Positions 32,547 to 45,031 of a stretch of DNA of 51,856 nt are shown one piece after another (the stretch's first letter is position 1; the number at the start of each line of letters is the position of its first letter). Source of the DNA: Candidatus Scalindua sp. Lineage in GTDB: Bacteria > Planctomycetota > Brocadiia > Brocadiales > Scalinduaceae. Location of the stretch: NCBI GenBank assembly GCA_018670825.1, contig JABHIW010000079.1, positions 1-51,856 of the forward strand, in the 5' to 3' direction. A model generated the notes under the pieces. The model saw only the letters and a list, made by a program, of their open reading frames with translations, had not been told where the DNA came from and did not search any database. The translations under genes and the position numbers were made by a program.

Positions 32547-33521
32547 TTATGAGGAATGCTCTTGCGTGTCATACCTTTTAATATCAGAATCAACCATTAT
32601 TCTTATTAATTCTTCAAATTCAACCTTTGGTTGCCATTTTAGCATTTCCCTTGCTTTACTTGAGTCTCCCATAAGCAAATCTACTTCTGCAGGCCTGACA
32701 AACTTCGGGTCAATAACAACATAATCTTTCCAATCCAAACCAGCGTGTGTAAAGGCAATTTCTACCAACTCTTCTATAGAATGGGTTTCACCTGTTGATA
32801 TAACAAAGTCTTCAGGTTCATTCTGCTGAAGCATTAACCACATGACTTCCACATAATCACCGGCAAACCCCCAGTCACGTTTTGCATCAAGGTTCCCCAT
32901 TTTCAATTCTTTTGACAAGCCCAACTTAATTCTGGCCACAGCATCCGAGACTTTTCTGGTAACAAACTCCAGTCCCCTCCTTGGGGATTCGTGATTAAAA
33001 AGAATACCGGAACAACAATACATATCGTAACTCTCTCTATAATTTACCGTAATCCAATGTGCATATAACTTTGCAACTCCGTAAGGACTTCTTGGATAGA
33101 ATCGTGTTTGTTCATTCTGCGGTACTTCTGCTACCTTGCCAAACATCTCACTGGTAGATGCCTGATAGAAACGAATATTTCTGTTTACCAGCCTTATCGC
33201 TTCTAATAGTCTGGTAGCTCCTAGTGCTGTAAATTCGCCTGTCAAAACCGGTTTGTCCCAAGTTGCAGGAACAAATGATTGACCTGCTAAATTGTAAATT
33301 TCATCCGGCCGGCTTCCTTCTATTGCCTCTATTAAAGAGTTTTGATCGAGCAGATCACCGTGAATAAGCTTTATGTCATCCTGAATATGTTTAATTCTTT
33401 CGAGATTACTTGTACTGCTACGACGAACGGTACCATAAACCTCGTAATCTTTTTTTAGCAGTAGCTCAGCTAAATAGGAACCATCCTGTCCTGCAACACC
33501 AGTTATTAAAGCCGTTTTCAT
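32547..33521 (-). CDS. gmd: GDP-mannose 4,6-dehydratase
   Basis: 324-aa short-chain dehydrogenase/reductase forming GDP-4-keto-6-deoxy-D-mannose, precursor of GDP-fucose, GDP-rhamnose and related sugars. NAD(P) motif [16 protein letters not shown] and the Gmd-specific [13 protein letters not shown] follow the N-terminus. STSEMFG supplies the catalytic Ser/Thr, [15 protein letters not shown] the Tyr-Lys pair, and [13 protein letters not shown] the substrate loop. No downstream reductase (wcaG/rmd) is adjacent. Confidence 0.94.
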   Translation of the reverse strand: MKTALITGVAGQDGSYLAELLLKKDYEVYGTVRRSSTSNLERIKHIQDDIKLIHGDLLDQNSLIEAIEGSRPDEIYNLAGQSFVPATWDKPVLTGEFTALGATRLLEAIRLVNRNIRFYQASTSEMFGKVAEVPQNEQTRFYPRSPYGVAKLYAHWITVNYRESYDMYCCSGILFNHESPRRGLEFVTRKVSDAVARIKLGLSKELKMGNLDAKRDWGFAGDYVEVMWLMLQQNEPEDFVISTGETHSIEELVEIAFTHAGLDWKDYVVIDPKFVRPAEVDLLMGDSSKAREMLKWQPKVEFEELIRIMVDSDIKRYDTQEHSS

Positions 33522-33607
33522 TTCTTATTAATAAAAAAATCAGGTACAAAAACTGTAACACCTTGCCAGATGTATTAAATCACTACCAGTTGCTGTCTCC
33601 TATATTA

Positions 33608-34984
33608 CTATAGCTCATTAAGAATAGCACGGCATAAATCTGTGAGAGAATCATCTCTTGCCCCCATAACCAGTACGCTGTCATGTGGGACTGCTCTCTG
33701 CTTAACTTCTGCTACAATGCCGTCTCTATCCGGTACAAAAAAAGCATTTACGCCTCCGTCTTTTAACTCCTTAATAATATCCTTTGACGATATTCTTTTG
33801 CTTGCAGTTCCACCCGCGTAAAATATTTCCGGCATAAGTAAAGTATCAGACGGTAATATCTTTTCTGCAAAAGCGGACACTAACTCTTCTCTCAAAAATT
33901 CTGTTGGCCCATAACCGTGCGGCTGAAATACGACTATCAACCTTTCGCTGATTAACCTTACGGTGTCAATTGCCGCCTGGATTTTTCTCGGGTTATGTGC
34001 ATAATCATCTATCACTTTTATTCCATTTGCCTCACCGATAACTTCCATTCGTCTTTTGGTACCTTTAAATGTTTTCAGTGCCTTCTTTGTCTCCAGATTT
34101 GATACACCTTCTGTCTCTGCTACGGCTATCGCAGCGAGCGCGTTATAAACATTATATAGGCCCGGAACATTTATCTCGAAATCATTATCCTTTATCTTAA
34201 ACCTTGAGCCAAAGGGGTTACAGGAAACTTGAGAAGCACAGACGTCTGAACTGCTACCTTCTCCGAACGTAATAATTTTTGCAGAACTATTATTAATTTT
34301 CATAAAAGGAGAGCAATTTTCATTAATTATTACGGTATCTGATGTGTTTTCGGCAAATTTACTGAATAACTCTCCAAGTTCTTCTACTGTCTTGTGGTCT
34401 TTAGATATGTTTGTTATAACTGAAACCTTTGGCATGTACTTTATTAGGCTACCATCACTCTCATCTGCTTCAATCACAACGGTTTCTGAACGACCAAACC
34501 TTGAGTTACCCAATGACGTATCTGTGATAAAGTTTTTTACATACCCACCACCCACAACAGTTGGATCACGACCGGCCTCATCAAGTATCCACGATGTCAT
34601 TCCGCATACAGTAGTCTTGCCATTGCTTCCACCTATGGCAATCCCATGTTTATTGTTGAAAAGACTTCCAAGTAAGTCAGATCTTTTGATAGTTTGAATG
34701 TTCTGCTGCGTCGCAACCCTCAGATCAGAATTGTCTTCTTCTACCGCACTGGAAATAACTACAAAGTCAGTCTCTTTAGAGACACCTGTTCCATCCTGTG
34801 GAGAAAGCTTGATACCCTGAGATACCAATTTATGAAAAACTTCCGGGGTTTGTTTTTTATCGTTTCTTCTGTCTGAACCTCCTACAAAGTGTCCCAGTGA
34901 TTTAATAATCTGTGCAAGAGCACTCATACCAATCCCGCCAATCCCCACAAAATGATATCTCAAACTTCTCTTTGTATCAAACAT
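33608..34984 (-). CDS. murC: MurC-like Mur ligase (UDP-N-acetylmuramate--L-alanine ligase)
   Basis: 458-aa Mur ligase. The N-terminal Rossmann domain YHFVGIGGIGMSALAQII and VVISSAVEEDN are MurC-like, as are the NVYNALAAIAVAE and VIDDYAHNPRKIQAAID segments. The P-loop reads GGSNGKTT instead of the usual GT.GKTT, and VVFQPHGYGPTEFLREEL differs from typical MurC. It may be MurC itself, a paralogue such as Mpl, or another amino-acid ligase. With murD at 1431 on the other strand, precursor genes are scattered in this genome. Confidence 0.75.
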   Translation of the reverse strand: MFDTKRSLRYHFVGIGGIGMSALAQIIKSLGHFVGGSDRRNDKKQTPEVFHKLVSQGIKLSPQDGTGVSKETDFVVISSAVEEDNSDLRVATQQNIQTIKRSDLLGSLFNNKHGIAIGGSNGKTTVCGMTSWILDEAGRDPTVVGGGYVKNFITDTSLGNSRFGRSETVVIEADESDGSLIKYMPKVSVITNISKDHKTVEELGELFSKFAENTSDTVIINENCSPFMKINNSSAKIITFGEGSSSDVCASQVSCNPFGSRFKIKDNDFEINVPGLYNVYNALAAIAVAETEGVSNLETKKALKTFKGTKRRMEVIGEANGIKVIDDYAHNPRKIQAAIDTVRLISERLIVVFQPHGYGPTEFLREELVSAFAEKILPSDTLLMPEIFYAGGTASKRISSKDIIKELKDGGVNAFFVPDRDGIVAEVKQRAVPHDSVLVMGARDDSLTDLCRAILNEL

Positions 34985-35037
34985 TCAACTATAAAATACT
35001 AATACTTTTAAACCTTACCGATAAAATAAGTTCAATC

Positions 35038-36213
35038 TTAACCGCTTATCAATTCCTGAAAAAAACTTTTCCCGTTATCACATTTTAATTTCAATAATGC
35101 CTCTGAAATAGTGGCCCCGACATCCGCAAATGATTTACGAATACCAAGTGACCGAGGCTTATTTAATTGCTTTCCAAAAACCAGTAGAGGAACATACTCA
35201 CGAGAATGATCTGTGCCTGGTGTCGTCGGATCACATCCATGATCGGCCGTAATTATGAGAATGTCTCCTGCGCTTAATGCATCAACAAGTACCGGCAAAC
35301 TATGATCAAAGGATTCCAGTGCGCCAGCATAGCCTTCCGGGTCATTCCTGTGGCCATATTTCATGTCGAAGTCAATCAGGTTCGTAAAAACGATGCCTTT
35401 AAAATTCTCCTTAATACACTCTATTGTATTTAGAATACCTTCGTGATTATTAGTTGCGTGTATTTCCCTTGTCAATCCCCTATGTGCAAATATATCACCT
35501 ATCTTACCAACACCAACAACTTCATACCCACTTCTTACGGTCCTATCTAACAGTGTATCTTCTGGCGGCGGTACTGAAAAGTCTCTCCGTCTCTCTGTCC
35601 GTGTGTATATACCGGTTTCTACTATAAATGGCCTGGCAATAACTCGGCCGACATTGTGTTCTCCCTTTAATATCTCTCTGGCACGTTCACACATTTCATA
35701 TAATGATTCGACCGGTATAACATCCTCACAAGCAGCTATCTGGAAAACACTATCAGCTGATGTATATACAATTGGACAACCCGTTTTAATATGTTCAGCA
35801 CCCAGCTCCTGTATTATTTCTGTTCCCGATGCCGTTTTGTTGCCTAATATAGATAGGCCAGTAGATTTGGTGAATTGTTCAATAACCTCATCGGGAAAAC
35901 CATTGGGGTAGGTTGGAAAAGGTTTGTCTGTTATAACACCCATAATCTCCCAGTGACCAGAAGTAGTGTCTTTGGCTGCTGATGTTTCAGCCATCTTGCC
36001 ATAAAAAGCCTTCTCGTCAACATCCTTAGAAACGCCCATAATATCGTCAATCTTGCCAATACCAAAGCTTTCCAGATTAGGGATGTTTAGGCCTCCAACT
36101 GCTTTGGCAGTATTTACGAGCGTGTTACTGCCTTCATCCCCGAATTTATGAGCGTCCGGCGATGCGCCAATCCCAACACTATCAAGAACGATAACAATTA
36201 TTTTGTTCGCCAT
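35038..36213 (-). CDS. deoB: phosphopentomutase
   Basis: 391-aa member of the alkaline-phosphatase superfamily that interconverts ribose/deoxyribose 1- and 5-phosphates. Metal site DSVGIGASPDAHKFGDEGSN at the N-terminus, TTSGHWEIMG with the catalytic Thr, the cap domain, and ITADHGCDPTTPGTDHSREY at the C-terminus. Complete. It lies between the MurC-like gene and yggT on the same strand. No nucleoside phosphorylase is adjacent. Confidence 0.96.
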   Translation of the reverse strand: MANKIIVIVLDSVGIGASPDAHKFGDEGSNTLVNTAKAVGGLNIPNLESFGIGKIDDIMGVSKDVDEKAFYGKMAETSAAKDTTSGHWEIMGVITDKPFPTYPNGFPDEVIEQFTKSTGLSILGNKTASGTEIIQELGAEHIKTGCPIVYTSADSVFQIAACEDVIPVESLYEMCERAREILKGEHNVGRVIARPFIVETGIYTRTERRRDFSVPPPEDTLLDRTVRSGYEVVGVGKIGDIFAHRGLTREIHATNNHEGILNTIECIKENFKGIVFTNLIDFDMKYGHRNDPEGYAGALESFDHSLPVLVDALSAGDILIITADHGCDPTTPGTDHSREYVPLLVFGKQLNKPRSLGIRKSFADVGATISEALLKLKCDNGKSFFQELISG

Positions 36214-36441
36214 TTCATTACTGATTCTAAATTATTTATGTTTTACTACTATAAATCTTTAATCTAGTGCTTGCTTGATCAAACGAACTTACAGGTTGTT
36301 TGTGTATGGTTTTATAACAATTCTGTTTTGCGCAAACAGCTCTGGTCGCCTGGGCTAAACGATAAAAAAGTTATGAAATTGGGTATGTAGTAGAGAAATG
36401 CACCATCTCGTCAGGGATTATTATCTTTATATTATTTGAGC

Positions 36442-36678
36442 TTAACTAAAAGCCCTTTGAAGTAAGCCAAGACCAAAAAATAAAATGATTGGAGAGATAT
36501 CTATTCCTCCTATAGATGGAATTATACGCCGAACAGGCTCAAGAACGGGTTCTGTTATTTTATAAAGAAATACTGCAGCAGAATTATTGGGATTATGGGG
36601 AATCCAGGTTAAGATAATTCTTACAAGGAGTACCATCTTGTAAAGTCCTAAAATTTGTCCAACGAATGCGAGTTCCAT
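36442..36678 (-). CDS. YggT family integral membrane protein
   Basis: 78 aa, two hydrophobic helices (AFVGQILGLYKMVLLVRIIL and PIILFFGLGLLQRA) with the family's ITEPVLEPVRRIIP between them, the usual single YggT unit. YggT proteins are linked, in other bacteria, to osmotic stress and cell division, with no established mechanism. The gene stands 228 bp upstream of deoB on the same strand. Confidence 0.85.
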   Translation of the reverse strand: MELAFVGQILGLYKMVLLVRIILTWIPHNPNNSAAVFLYKITEPVLEPVRRIIPSIGGIDISPIILFFGLGLLQRAFS

Positions 36679-36827
36679 GGAAGATATCCAAATGTTAAGG
36701 AAAATTTATTAGCTTAAAAGCTGCCGAATACTAACAGTTAATATTATTCATAGCAACAAAAAATTTATCATAAGCAATCAAAAATAGAGAAGAAGTCATC
36801 TTTTGGTATGTGCCATATACCTATTTC

Positions 36828-36856
36828 TTGAAATTATCATATTAAATTGATAGAAT
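36828..36856 (+). promoter_or_regulatory. sigma-70-type promoter for the hxlB-lysC unit
   Basis: TTGAAA (36828-36833), 17-bp spacer, TAGAAT (36851-36856). The ATG follows 15 bp later, leaving a very short leader. Confidence 0.55.
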
Positions 36857-36871
36857 CCATTCTAAACTATT

Positions 36872-37456
36872 ATGAAAAAAATAATTAATAGCAACGAGTT
36901 GAGTATTAAGTCTACAACGAAGACCATAATTAACGAAATAAACTATGTTCTGGGCGGAATCAAGGAAGATGAGTTTAAAAAGTTTATCACTGCTATCGGT
37001 TCGTCCAAGAATATCTTTGTAACTGGCCAAGGGCGTTCCGGATTGGTTGCCAGAACCTTTGCAATGCGTCTGACACATATAGGGTTCTCATGCCATGTGG
37101 TCGGCGACACAACAACACCAAATATTGACGAAGGTGACATGCTTATTGCATGTAGTAGTTCAGGTGCAACCTCTATTACGTGTCATATTGCCGGACTCGC
37201 AAAACGTCTGAATGCTTTGGTTGTTGTAATTACAGCACATCCTGGCTCTGAATTATCTGACTATGCAGGCTTAACTATTGAAATACCGGCAAGTGATACT
37301 GATCAGGTTATACAATCTCAACTAACAGCACAATTTCGGAGCACACTGTTTGAGCAGGCGTGTCTTGTATACCTTGACGCAGTGATTTTATCACTTGTAC
37401 GATTGCTGAACAGAGAAGAAGTTGAAATGATGAAAAGGCATGCTAATCTGGAATAG
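36872..37456 (+). CDS. hxlB: SIS-domain sugar-phosphate isomerase (6-phospho-3-hexuloisomerase type)
   Basis: 194-aa single SIS domain. FVTGQGRSGLVARTFAMRLT and ACSSSGATSIT form the phosphate-binding loops. The C-terminal LFEQACLVYLDAVILSLV matches hexuloisomerases (HxlB/Phi) rather than GmhA or KpsF. HxlB converts hexulose-6-phosphate to fructose-6-phosphate, in formaldehyde fixation or in pentose supply by the reverse route. The usual partner HxlA synthase is not in this window. lysC follows after 15 bp. Confidence 0.82.
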   Translation: MKKIINSNELSIKSTTKTIINEINYVLGGIKEDEFKKFITAIGSSKNIFVTGQGRSGLVARTFAMRLTHIGFSCHVVGDTTTPNIDEGDMLIACSSSGATSITCHIAGLAKRLNALVVVITAHPGSELSDYAGLTIEIPASDTDQVIQSQLTAQFRSTLFEQACLVYLDAVILSLVRLLNREEVEMMKRHANLE

Positions 37457-37471
37457 AATTATATAAATATA

Positions 37472-38692
37472 ATGAAATTAATTGTCCAAAAATTCGGTGG
37501 AACATCTGTCGCAGATGCAACACGTATGAAAGCTGCAGCCAAAAAAGCTGTAGAATCGCACTCTGCGGGTAACAAAACGGTTGTTGTGGTTTCCGCACAG
37601 GGTAAAATGACCGATGAGCTATTAAAACTGGCCTATGAAATTAATGACGAACCTTCCTCACGTGAATTAGATTCACTACTTTCTACAGGTGAGCAGATGT
37701 CAAGCGCACTTATGGCAATGGCCATTCACTCTTTAGGTGCACCTGCTGTTTCCTTTACAGGAAGACAAATCGGAATAACAACCGACAGCTTTCATACAAA
37801 AGCAAGAATCGTTAATATAAATGATGATAGAATATTAGAAGAATTGTCTAAAAACAAAATAGTAGTAGTTGCCGGATATCAGGGCGTAGATGAAAATGAT
37901 AATATAACAACCCTTGGACGTGGAGGTTCTGATACCAGCGCCGTAGCGTTGGCTGCTTTACTCAAGGCAGACATGTGTGATATCTATACCGACGTTGATG
38001 GAATTTACACTGCCGATCCACGAACCGTTCCCAATGCAAGAAGATTAAATAAAATATCCTATGATGAAATACTAGAACTGGCAAGCATGGGAGCACAGGT
38101 TGTTCATGTACGCTCAATTGAATTTGCGAAAAAATACAATGTCCCAATCCGGGTAAGACCCAGCTTTAATAATGGCACAGGAACCCTTATATGCAAAGAG
38201 GTAAGAGAAATGGAAAATATCGTTGTCAGTGGAGCAACCGTATCAAAAAATGATGCAAAAATAACTATAGTCGGAGTGTCTGATGAGCCAGGACAAGCAG
38301 CCAACATCTTCCACGAGCTCGCCAAAGAAAAAATAAATGTAGATATGATTATTCAGAATGTCAGCGCCCATGGACTGACAGATTTAACGTTTACTGTTGA
38401 TAAAGACGATCTGGCACTTGCCCTGGAAACAACAAAAATAACAAAAGGAGAAATCAAGGCAAAAGAGATCGTTGCTGATGGCAAAATAGCAAAACTCTCT
38501 GTTGTGGGTATAGGTATGAGGTCTCACTGTGGGATAGCAGAAAAAATGTTTAAAACATTATCTGACGAAAAAATAAACATACAAATGATCAGTACATCAG
38601 AGATAAAAATCTCTTGTGTTATAGAGGAAAATCAGGCGGAAAAAGCTTTAAATGCAGTGCATAACGCTTTCGATTTAGATAAAGAACGGTAG
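37472..38692 (+). CDS. lysC: aspartate kinase
   Basis: 406-aa aspartokinase, the entry step to lysine, diaminopimelate, threonine and methionine. N-terminal kinase KFGGTSVADATRM, LLSTGEQMSS, TTLGRGGSDTSAVALAA and CDIYTDVDGIYTADPR; C-terminal pair of ACT domains (ITIVGVSDEPGQAANIFHEL and LSVVGIGMRSHCGIAEKMF) for feedback control. The length is that of the monofunctional alpha-type enzyme. Internal translation of a separate beta subunit is possible but not shown. Confidence 0.95.
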   Translation: MKLIVQKFGGTSVADATRMKAAAKKAVESHSAGNKTVVVVSAQGKMTDELLKLAYEINDEPSSRELDSLLSTGEQMSSALMAMAIHSLGAPAVSFTGRQIGITTDSFHTKARIVNINDDRILEELSKNKIVVVAGYQGVDENDNITTLGRGGSDTSAVALAALLKADMCDIYTDVDGIYTADPRTVPNARRLNKISYDEILELASMGAQVVHVRSIEFAKKYNVPIRVRPSFNNGTGTLICKEVREMENIVVSGATVSKNDAKITIVGVSDEPGQAANIFHELAKEKINVDMIIQNVSAHGLTDLTFTVDKDDLALALETTKITKGEIKAKEIVADGKIAKLSVVGIGMRSHCGIAEKMFKTLSDEKINIQMISTSEIKISCVIEENQAEKALNAVHNAFDLDKER

Positions 38693-38718
38693 ATCACAAG
38701 CGCAGAAGGCTTTTGTTT

Positions 38719-39654
38719 TTATTTCTGCAGGACATTCCTGAAATACTCTATGGTTTTTTTCAGTCCTTCTTCACGTGAAACTTTCGGCTCCCAATTGAGC
38801 AGTTTCTTTGCTTTTGATATATCCGGTTGTCTGCACTTAGGATCATCGACAGGCAGGGGCTTAAAGGCAATTTCGCTTTTGCTCCCTGTCATACTAATTA
38901 TTTCTTTTGCAAAATCCAGCAACGTTATCTCAGTCGGATTCCCAATATTTACCGGATCATTAACATCTGAATCCAACAATCGGTAAATCCCTTCCACCAA
39001 ATCTGAAACATAACAAAAACTTCGTGTCTGTGACCCATCGCCAAAGACCGTCAAATCTTCTCCGTTAATTGCCTGTGAAATGAAAGCAGGTAACGCTCTC
39101 CCATCGTTTACTCTCATTCTTGGACCATAGGTATTAAATATTCTCACAATCCTCGTATCAACACCATGGCTCCTGTGATATGCCATTACCATTGCCTCTG
39201 CAAATCTCTTTGCTTCGTCATAGACACCCCTCGGCCCTATAGGGTTTACATTTCCCCAGTAGTCCTCCTTTTGTGGATGAACAAGAGGATCGCCGTAAAC
39301 CTCAGATGTTGACGCCAGGAAAAATTTTGCTTTTTTGAGTTTTGCAACCCCAATTGCATTCAACGTTCCCAATGAACCAACTTTTAGTGTTTGTATCGGC
39401 AATTTTAGATAATCTAAAGGGCTTGCTGGTGATGCAAAATGAAGGACGTTGTCTATATCCCCTCCGACATAAATATACTCACTAACATTATGTTTAATAA
39501 ACTTAAATTTTGGATTACCAATACAGTGCTCAATATTTTGAGCAGAACCGGTTAATAAATTATCAATGCAAATTACATCGTGTCCTCTTTCGAGCAAATA
39601 ATCGCATAGATGTGAACCAAGGAATCCAGCACCACCTGTAATAACAGTACGCAT
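38719..39654 (-). CDS. UDP-glucuronate decarboxylase (UXS-type SDR)
   Basis: 311-aa extended SDR making UDP-xylose from UDP-glucuronate, as in UXS family members. NAD motif [46 protein letters not shown], catalytic [10 protein letters not shown], and [10 protein letters not shown]. The ASPASP.dY segment is characteristic of UXS. Convergent to lysC, only 26 bp apart. Probably serves surface polysaccharide synthesis, like gmd. Confidence 0.9.
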   Translation of the reverse strand: MRTVITGGAGFLGSHLCDYLLERGHDVICIDNLLTGSAQNIEHCIGNPKFKFIKHNVSEYIYVGGDIDNVLHFASPASPLDYLKLPIQTLKVGSLGTLNAIGVAKLKKAKFFLASTSEVYGDPLVHPQKEDYWGNVNPIGPRGVYDEAKRFAEAMVMAYHRSHGVDTRIVRIFNTYGPRMRVNDGRALPAFISQAINGEDLTVFGDGSQTRSFCYVSDLVEGIYRLLDSDVNDPVNIGNPTEITLLDFAKEIISMTGSKSEIAFKPLPVDDPKCRQPDISKAKKLLNWEPKVSREEGLKKTIEYFRNVLQK

Positions 39655-39794
39655 ATTCTTATCCTAACAAAATTACAATTAAAAATTCTTAATATATTTT
39701 CAGTAATTCTACTACGTTCTTGCAACAGTGCAAGAATAAAAGTCTCTTCAATATAAATATACATAAAGCTGTGTCTATCTGATATTACTATCTG

Positions 39795-39822
39795 TTGACA
39801 AACAAAACTGCTTTGCTAAAAT
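39795..39822 (+). promoter_or_regulatory. promoter for dapF
   Basis: TTGACA (39795-39800), 16-bp spacer, TAAAAT (39817-39822), about 60 bp before the dapF start. Confidence 0.55.
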
Positions 39823-39883
39823 TATATTAACAGTCGTTTTATATACAAATGGTATTCAGTTTTTAACGAGGAGCTGGAGATAA

Positions 39884-40726
39884 TTGAAGTTTACTAAAAT
39901 GCATGGGATTGGAAATGACTATGTGTATGTCAACTGTTTTGAAGAAAATGTAAAAAATCCTTCTGAATTGTCAATCGTAATAAGTGACAGACATTTTGGT
40001 ATCGGTAGCGATGGATTGATACTAATAATGCCATCACAAGTTGCAGATGCCAAAATGCGTATTTTTAATGCTGATGGTAGCGAAGCACAGATGTGTGGCA
40101 ATGGTATCAGATGTGTTGCTAAATATATGTATGAATACGGATTAAAAAAAAGTGATCGGATGACAATCGAAACCGGCGCAGGATTAAAGACTATAGAACT
40201 GACAACCAAAAATGGAAATGTTACACAGATAAGGGTTGAAATGGGAACCCCGGAGTTACTGAGAAACGAGATACCAATGCTTGGTGATAACATACAGGTA
40301 ATTAATGAGCCTCTTCAGGTTAATAATACTATTTTAAACATTACCTGTGTTTCCATGGGTAATCCTCACTGCATAACATTTGTTGATGATATTGATTCAA
40401 TAGATTTAAACGTTACTGGCAAAGCAATCGAAAACCACGAACTTTTTCCTGAAAGAATTAATGCCCACTTTGTACAACAGATATCTGCTAACAAGGTTAA
40501 AATGCGCACTTGGGAAAGAGGTTCTGGAGAAACACTCGCATGTGGTACAGGAGCTGTCGCTACCGGTGTTGCGTGTGTGCTGAATAACCTGACAGAAAGA
40601 ATCATAAACACTCAGCTTCCGGGAGGAGAATTAACAGTAGAATGGACAGATGATACTAAAACGTTTATGACTGGTCCCGCAGAAATTGTCTTTACGGGAC
40701 AGTGGGATGAGGACAGGTCACCATAG
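39884..40726 (+). CDS. dapF: diaminopimelate epimerase
   Basis: 280-aa cofactor-independent epimerase making meso-diaminopimelate for peptidoglycan and lysine. TTG start at 39884 with GAGGAG and GGAG upstream. N-terminal KMHGIGNDYVYVN, DGSEAQMCGNGIRCVAKY with the first catalytic Cys, VSMGNPHCITFV, and RGSGETLACGTGAVATG with the second catalytic Cys. Both cysteines are present, so it is expected to be active. Together with lysC and the Mur ligases it supports a peptidoglycan wall. Confidence 0.96.
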   Translation: MKFTKMHGIGNDYVYVNCFEENVKNPSELSIVISDRHFGIGSDGLILIMPSQVADAKMRIFNADGSEAQMCGNGIRCVAKYMYEYGLKKSDRMTIETGAGLKTIELTTKNGNVTQIRVEMGTPELLRNEIPMLGDNIQVINEPLQVNNTILNITCVSMGNPHCITFVDDIDSIDLNVTGKAIENHELFPERINAHFVQQISANKVKMRTWERGSGETLACGTGAVATGVACVLNNLTERIINTQLPGGELTVEWTDDTKTFMTGPAEIVFTGQWDEDRSP

Positions 40727-40808
40727 TTAAATTCTCACTATTTCAAACGTTTTAGTAAAGTGTAATTCACCGTTTGTGTTTAATTGTTAAATCAAGAGTT
40801 TATACCTG

Positions 40809-43262
<2,454 letters not shown>

Positions 43263-43274
43263 TCAAATTCCTTC

Positions 43275-43595
43275 TTAAAAATTTCCTACTCTAAACTTTA
43301 TATCGGATATATATCCTCTTTTAAATTCATTCTGTATAGACGTCAACAACTCCTCTTTTTTGAAAGATGATATATGGTGCAACCATGTTGCTGAATCTAC
43401 CTCTATGTAAAGTACTCCGTTTCTGACGACTCCTACTTCTGTATGTTCTGATATAACCTCACCTGCTACATTTTTCCACTTTTCCCTCAGATTTTTATTT
43501 CGCTTCCCGGCTCTTTTTACTGACAATACTGTATTACTCAACATATCACCCAGCTTCTTAACCTCTATTTCGTTTCCTCTGGATGGTTTCATCAT
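43275..43595 (-). CDS. dciA: DUF721/DciA family protein
   Basis: 106-aa protein of the DUF721 family; DciA members load the replicative helicase in many bacteria lacking DnaC or DnaI. The KH-like domain contains LREKWKNVAGEVISEHTEVG and VLYIEVDSATWLHHISSFKK, both family hallmarks. It overlaps the dnaN stop by 4 bp (43592-43595), consistent with translational coupling. The location beside dnaN and gyrB is common for this family. Confidence 0.85.
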   Translation of the reverse strand: MMKPSRGNEIEVKKLGDMLSNTVLSVKRAGKRNKNLREKWKNVAGEVISEHTEVGVVRNGVLYIEVDSATWLHHISSFKKEELLTSIQNEFKRGYISDIKFRVGNF

Positions 43596-44704
43596 GTCGA
43601 TTTTTCATCTCCCAGATTCATTGGCATTACAACGTAAGTACATCCAGCTCCCACCTTCAATACCCCTGCAGTACCAGGATCTTTCAACTCTAACAGAATT
43701 CCTTCTGAATCAACATTTTTAAGGAAATCTAATAAAAATTCCGGGTTTAGGCCTATCTCTAACTCTTCTCCGGAATATTCTACCGGAATCACCGTTTTAG
43801 ACTCACCCACATCCGGGGATAAACATTTTATTTCAAGTGTTTCACCAGAGAATTTAAACCTTAATAATTTATACTCGTCCGTCGTCATAATAGATACTCT
43901 ACGGATAGCCGATGCAAATTTACTCCTGTCCATACTGATTTTTTTATCAAGATTTGTTGGGATCACTTCCTCATACTTCGGATATTGCCCTTCCAGCAAC
44001 TGTGAACATAATGTTGAATTTTTTGTTTTTACAAAAAGACGTTTTTCTTCTATCCTCAATTTTACTAAATCTTCCTGTTCACTGGCAATTCTCTGCATTT
44101 GCAATATACCCTTTATTGGTATTATACAACTTTTTGAAATACCTTGAGGATTATCTATTTTCTTCTTAACTTCGCTTAATCTTCTTCCATCATTTGCAAC
44201 CATTTTTACATGATTACCGTTTATTTCCAGGAAAACACCACTAGTACCATGTTTAGTTCTGTCCCCTAAAATAATAAATGCTGTCTTTTTTATCATATCC
44301 AATAGAACATCTTTATCTATTTCTACACATTCTTCTTCAATGAATTGGGGAATTGTTGGAAAACCATCAGGATCTGTACAGAGAATCTTAAAAAAATTAT
44401 CTTTTCCTTTTATTACACATTTCTTATCTTCTTCAGTTATTTCTATATCTTCTTCAGTCCATTCTTTAACTATTGAAGAAATTTGAATTTCAGGTCCAAC
44501 CATTTTGCCAGGAGTTAATACTTCAACAGAATCTATTAAATAACTAACACTAACTTCCATGTCCGTAGTAGATAGTTCTAAGGTATTATTTTTTGCTACA
44601 ATTCTAACATTCTGTAACATCGGATTTACATTTGAACCCGATATAACATTTTCTACTATATGAAAACCTTTCCTTATTATTTCTTTCTTACATTTAATTT
44701 TCAT
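43592..44704 (-). CDS. dnaN: DNA polymerase III beta sliding clamp
   Basis: 370-aa clamp with three beta-clamp domains. Recognised by NPMLQNVRIVAKNNTLELST (domain I), NDGRRLSEVKK and LLEGQYPKYEEVIP (domain II), and LNPEFLLDFLKNV and the C-terminal YVVMPM (domain III; the peptide-binding pocket). Starts 327 bp after dnaA on the same strand, in the order usual for a replication origin region. Confidence 0.95.
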   Translation of the reverse strand: MKIKCKKEIIRKGFHIVENVISGSNVNPMLQNVRIVAKNNTLELSTTDMEVSVSYLIDSVEVLTPGKMVGPEIQISSIVKEWTEEDIEITEEDKKCVIKGKDNFFKILCTDPDGFPTIPQFIEEECVEIDKDVLLDMIKKTAFIILGDRTKHGTSGVFLEINGNHVKMVANDGRRLSEVKKKIDNPQGISKSCIIPIKGILQMQRIASEQEDLVKLRIEEKRLFVKTKNSTLCSQLLEGQYPKYEEVIPTNLDKKISMDRSKFASAIRRVSIMTTDEYKLLRFKFSGETLEIKCLSPDVGESKTVIPVEYSGEELEIGLNPEFLLDFLKNVDSEGILLELKDPGTAGVLKVGAGCTYVVMPMNLGDEKST

Positions 44705-45031
44705 TATGTTGTTTTTATTAAGTGAAAGTTAGTTAGGTATAAACAGTGTGTTAATATAATATATTACTTTATATTTAAAAAATTATTATTCTTATTACTA
44801 TTATAGGTCATCATTAAAAAGCTAAATTTTACATTATAACTTATAACACATTTTGTTTTAAAGAGTTACAAAATAATAAGCTTGTTCATAAAATGAATAC
44901 ACGTATAGTCTTTCATGTAAATTACCTGTCAAAAAATACGTTGTTTAATACACAAAAAAACAAGTTTTCCTGTATATTACATTATATTGTCTTAATATTA
45001 GAAATTATATCTACAGTACGTGAACAAAGAG
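44705..45031. other. AT-rich dnaA-dnaN spacer, candidate origin region
   Basis: 327 bp with no gene and very high A/T, with runs such as ATATAATATATTACTTTATA. I find no perfect TTATCCACA box. Nearest matches are TTATAACACA (44841-44850) and TTAATACACA (44945-44954). AT-rich dnaA-dnaN spacers often hold the DNA unwinding element, but this is inference. Confidence 0.4.

Noticed and set aside
36214-36441. Possible riboswitch or small RNA between deoB and yggT
   Set aside because: No recognisable conserved core or strong hairpin; nothing supports a call.
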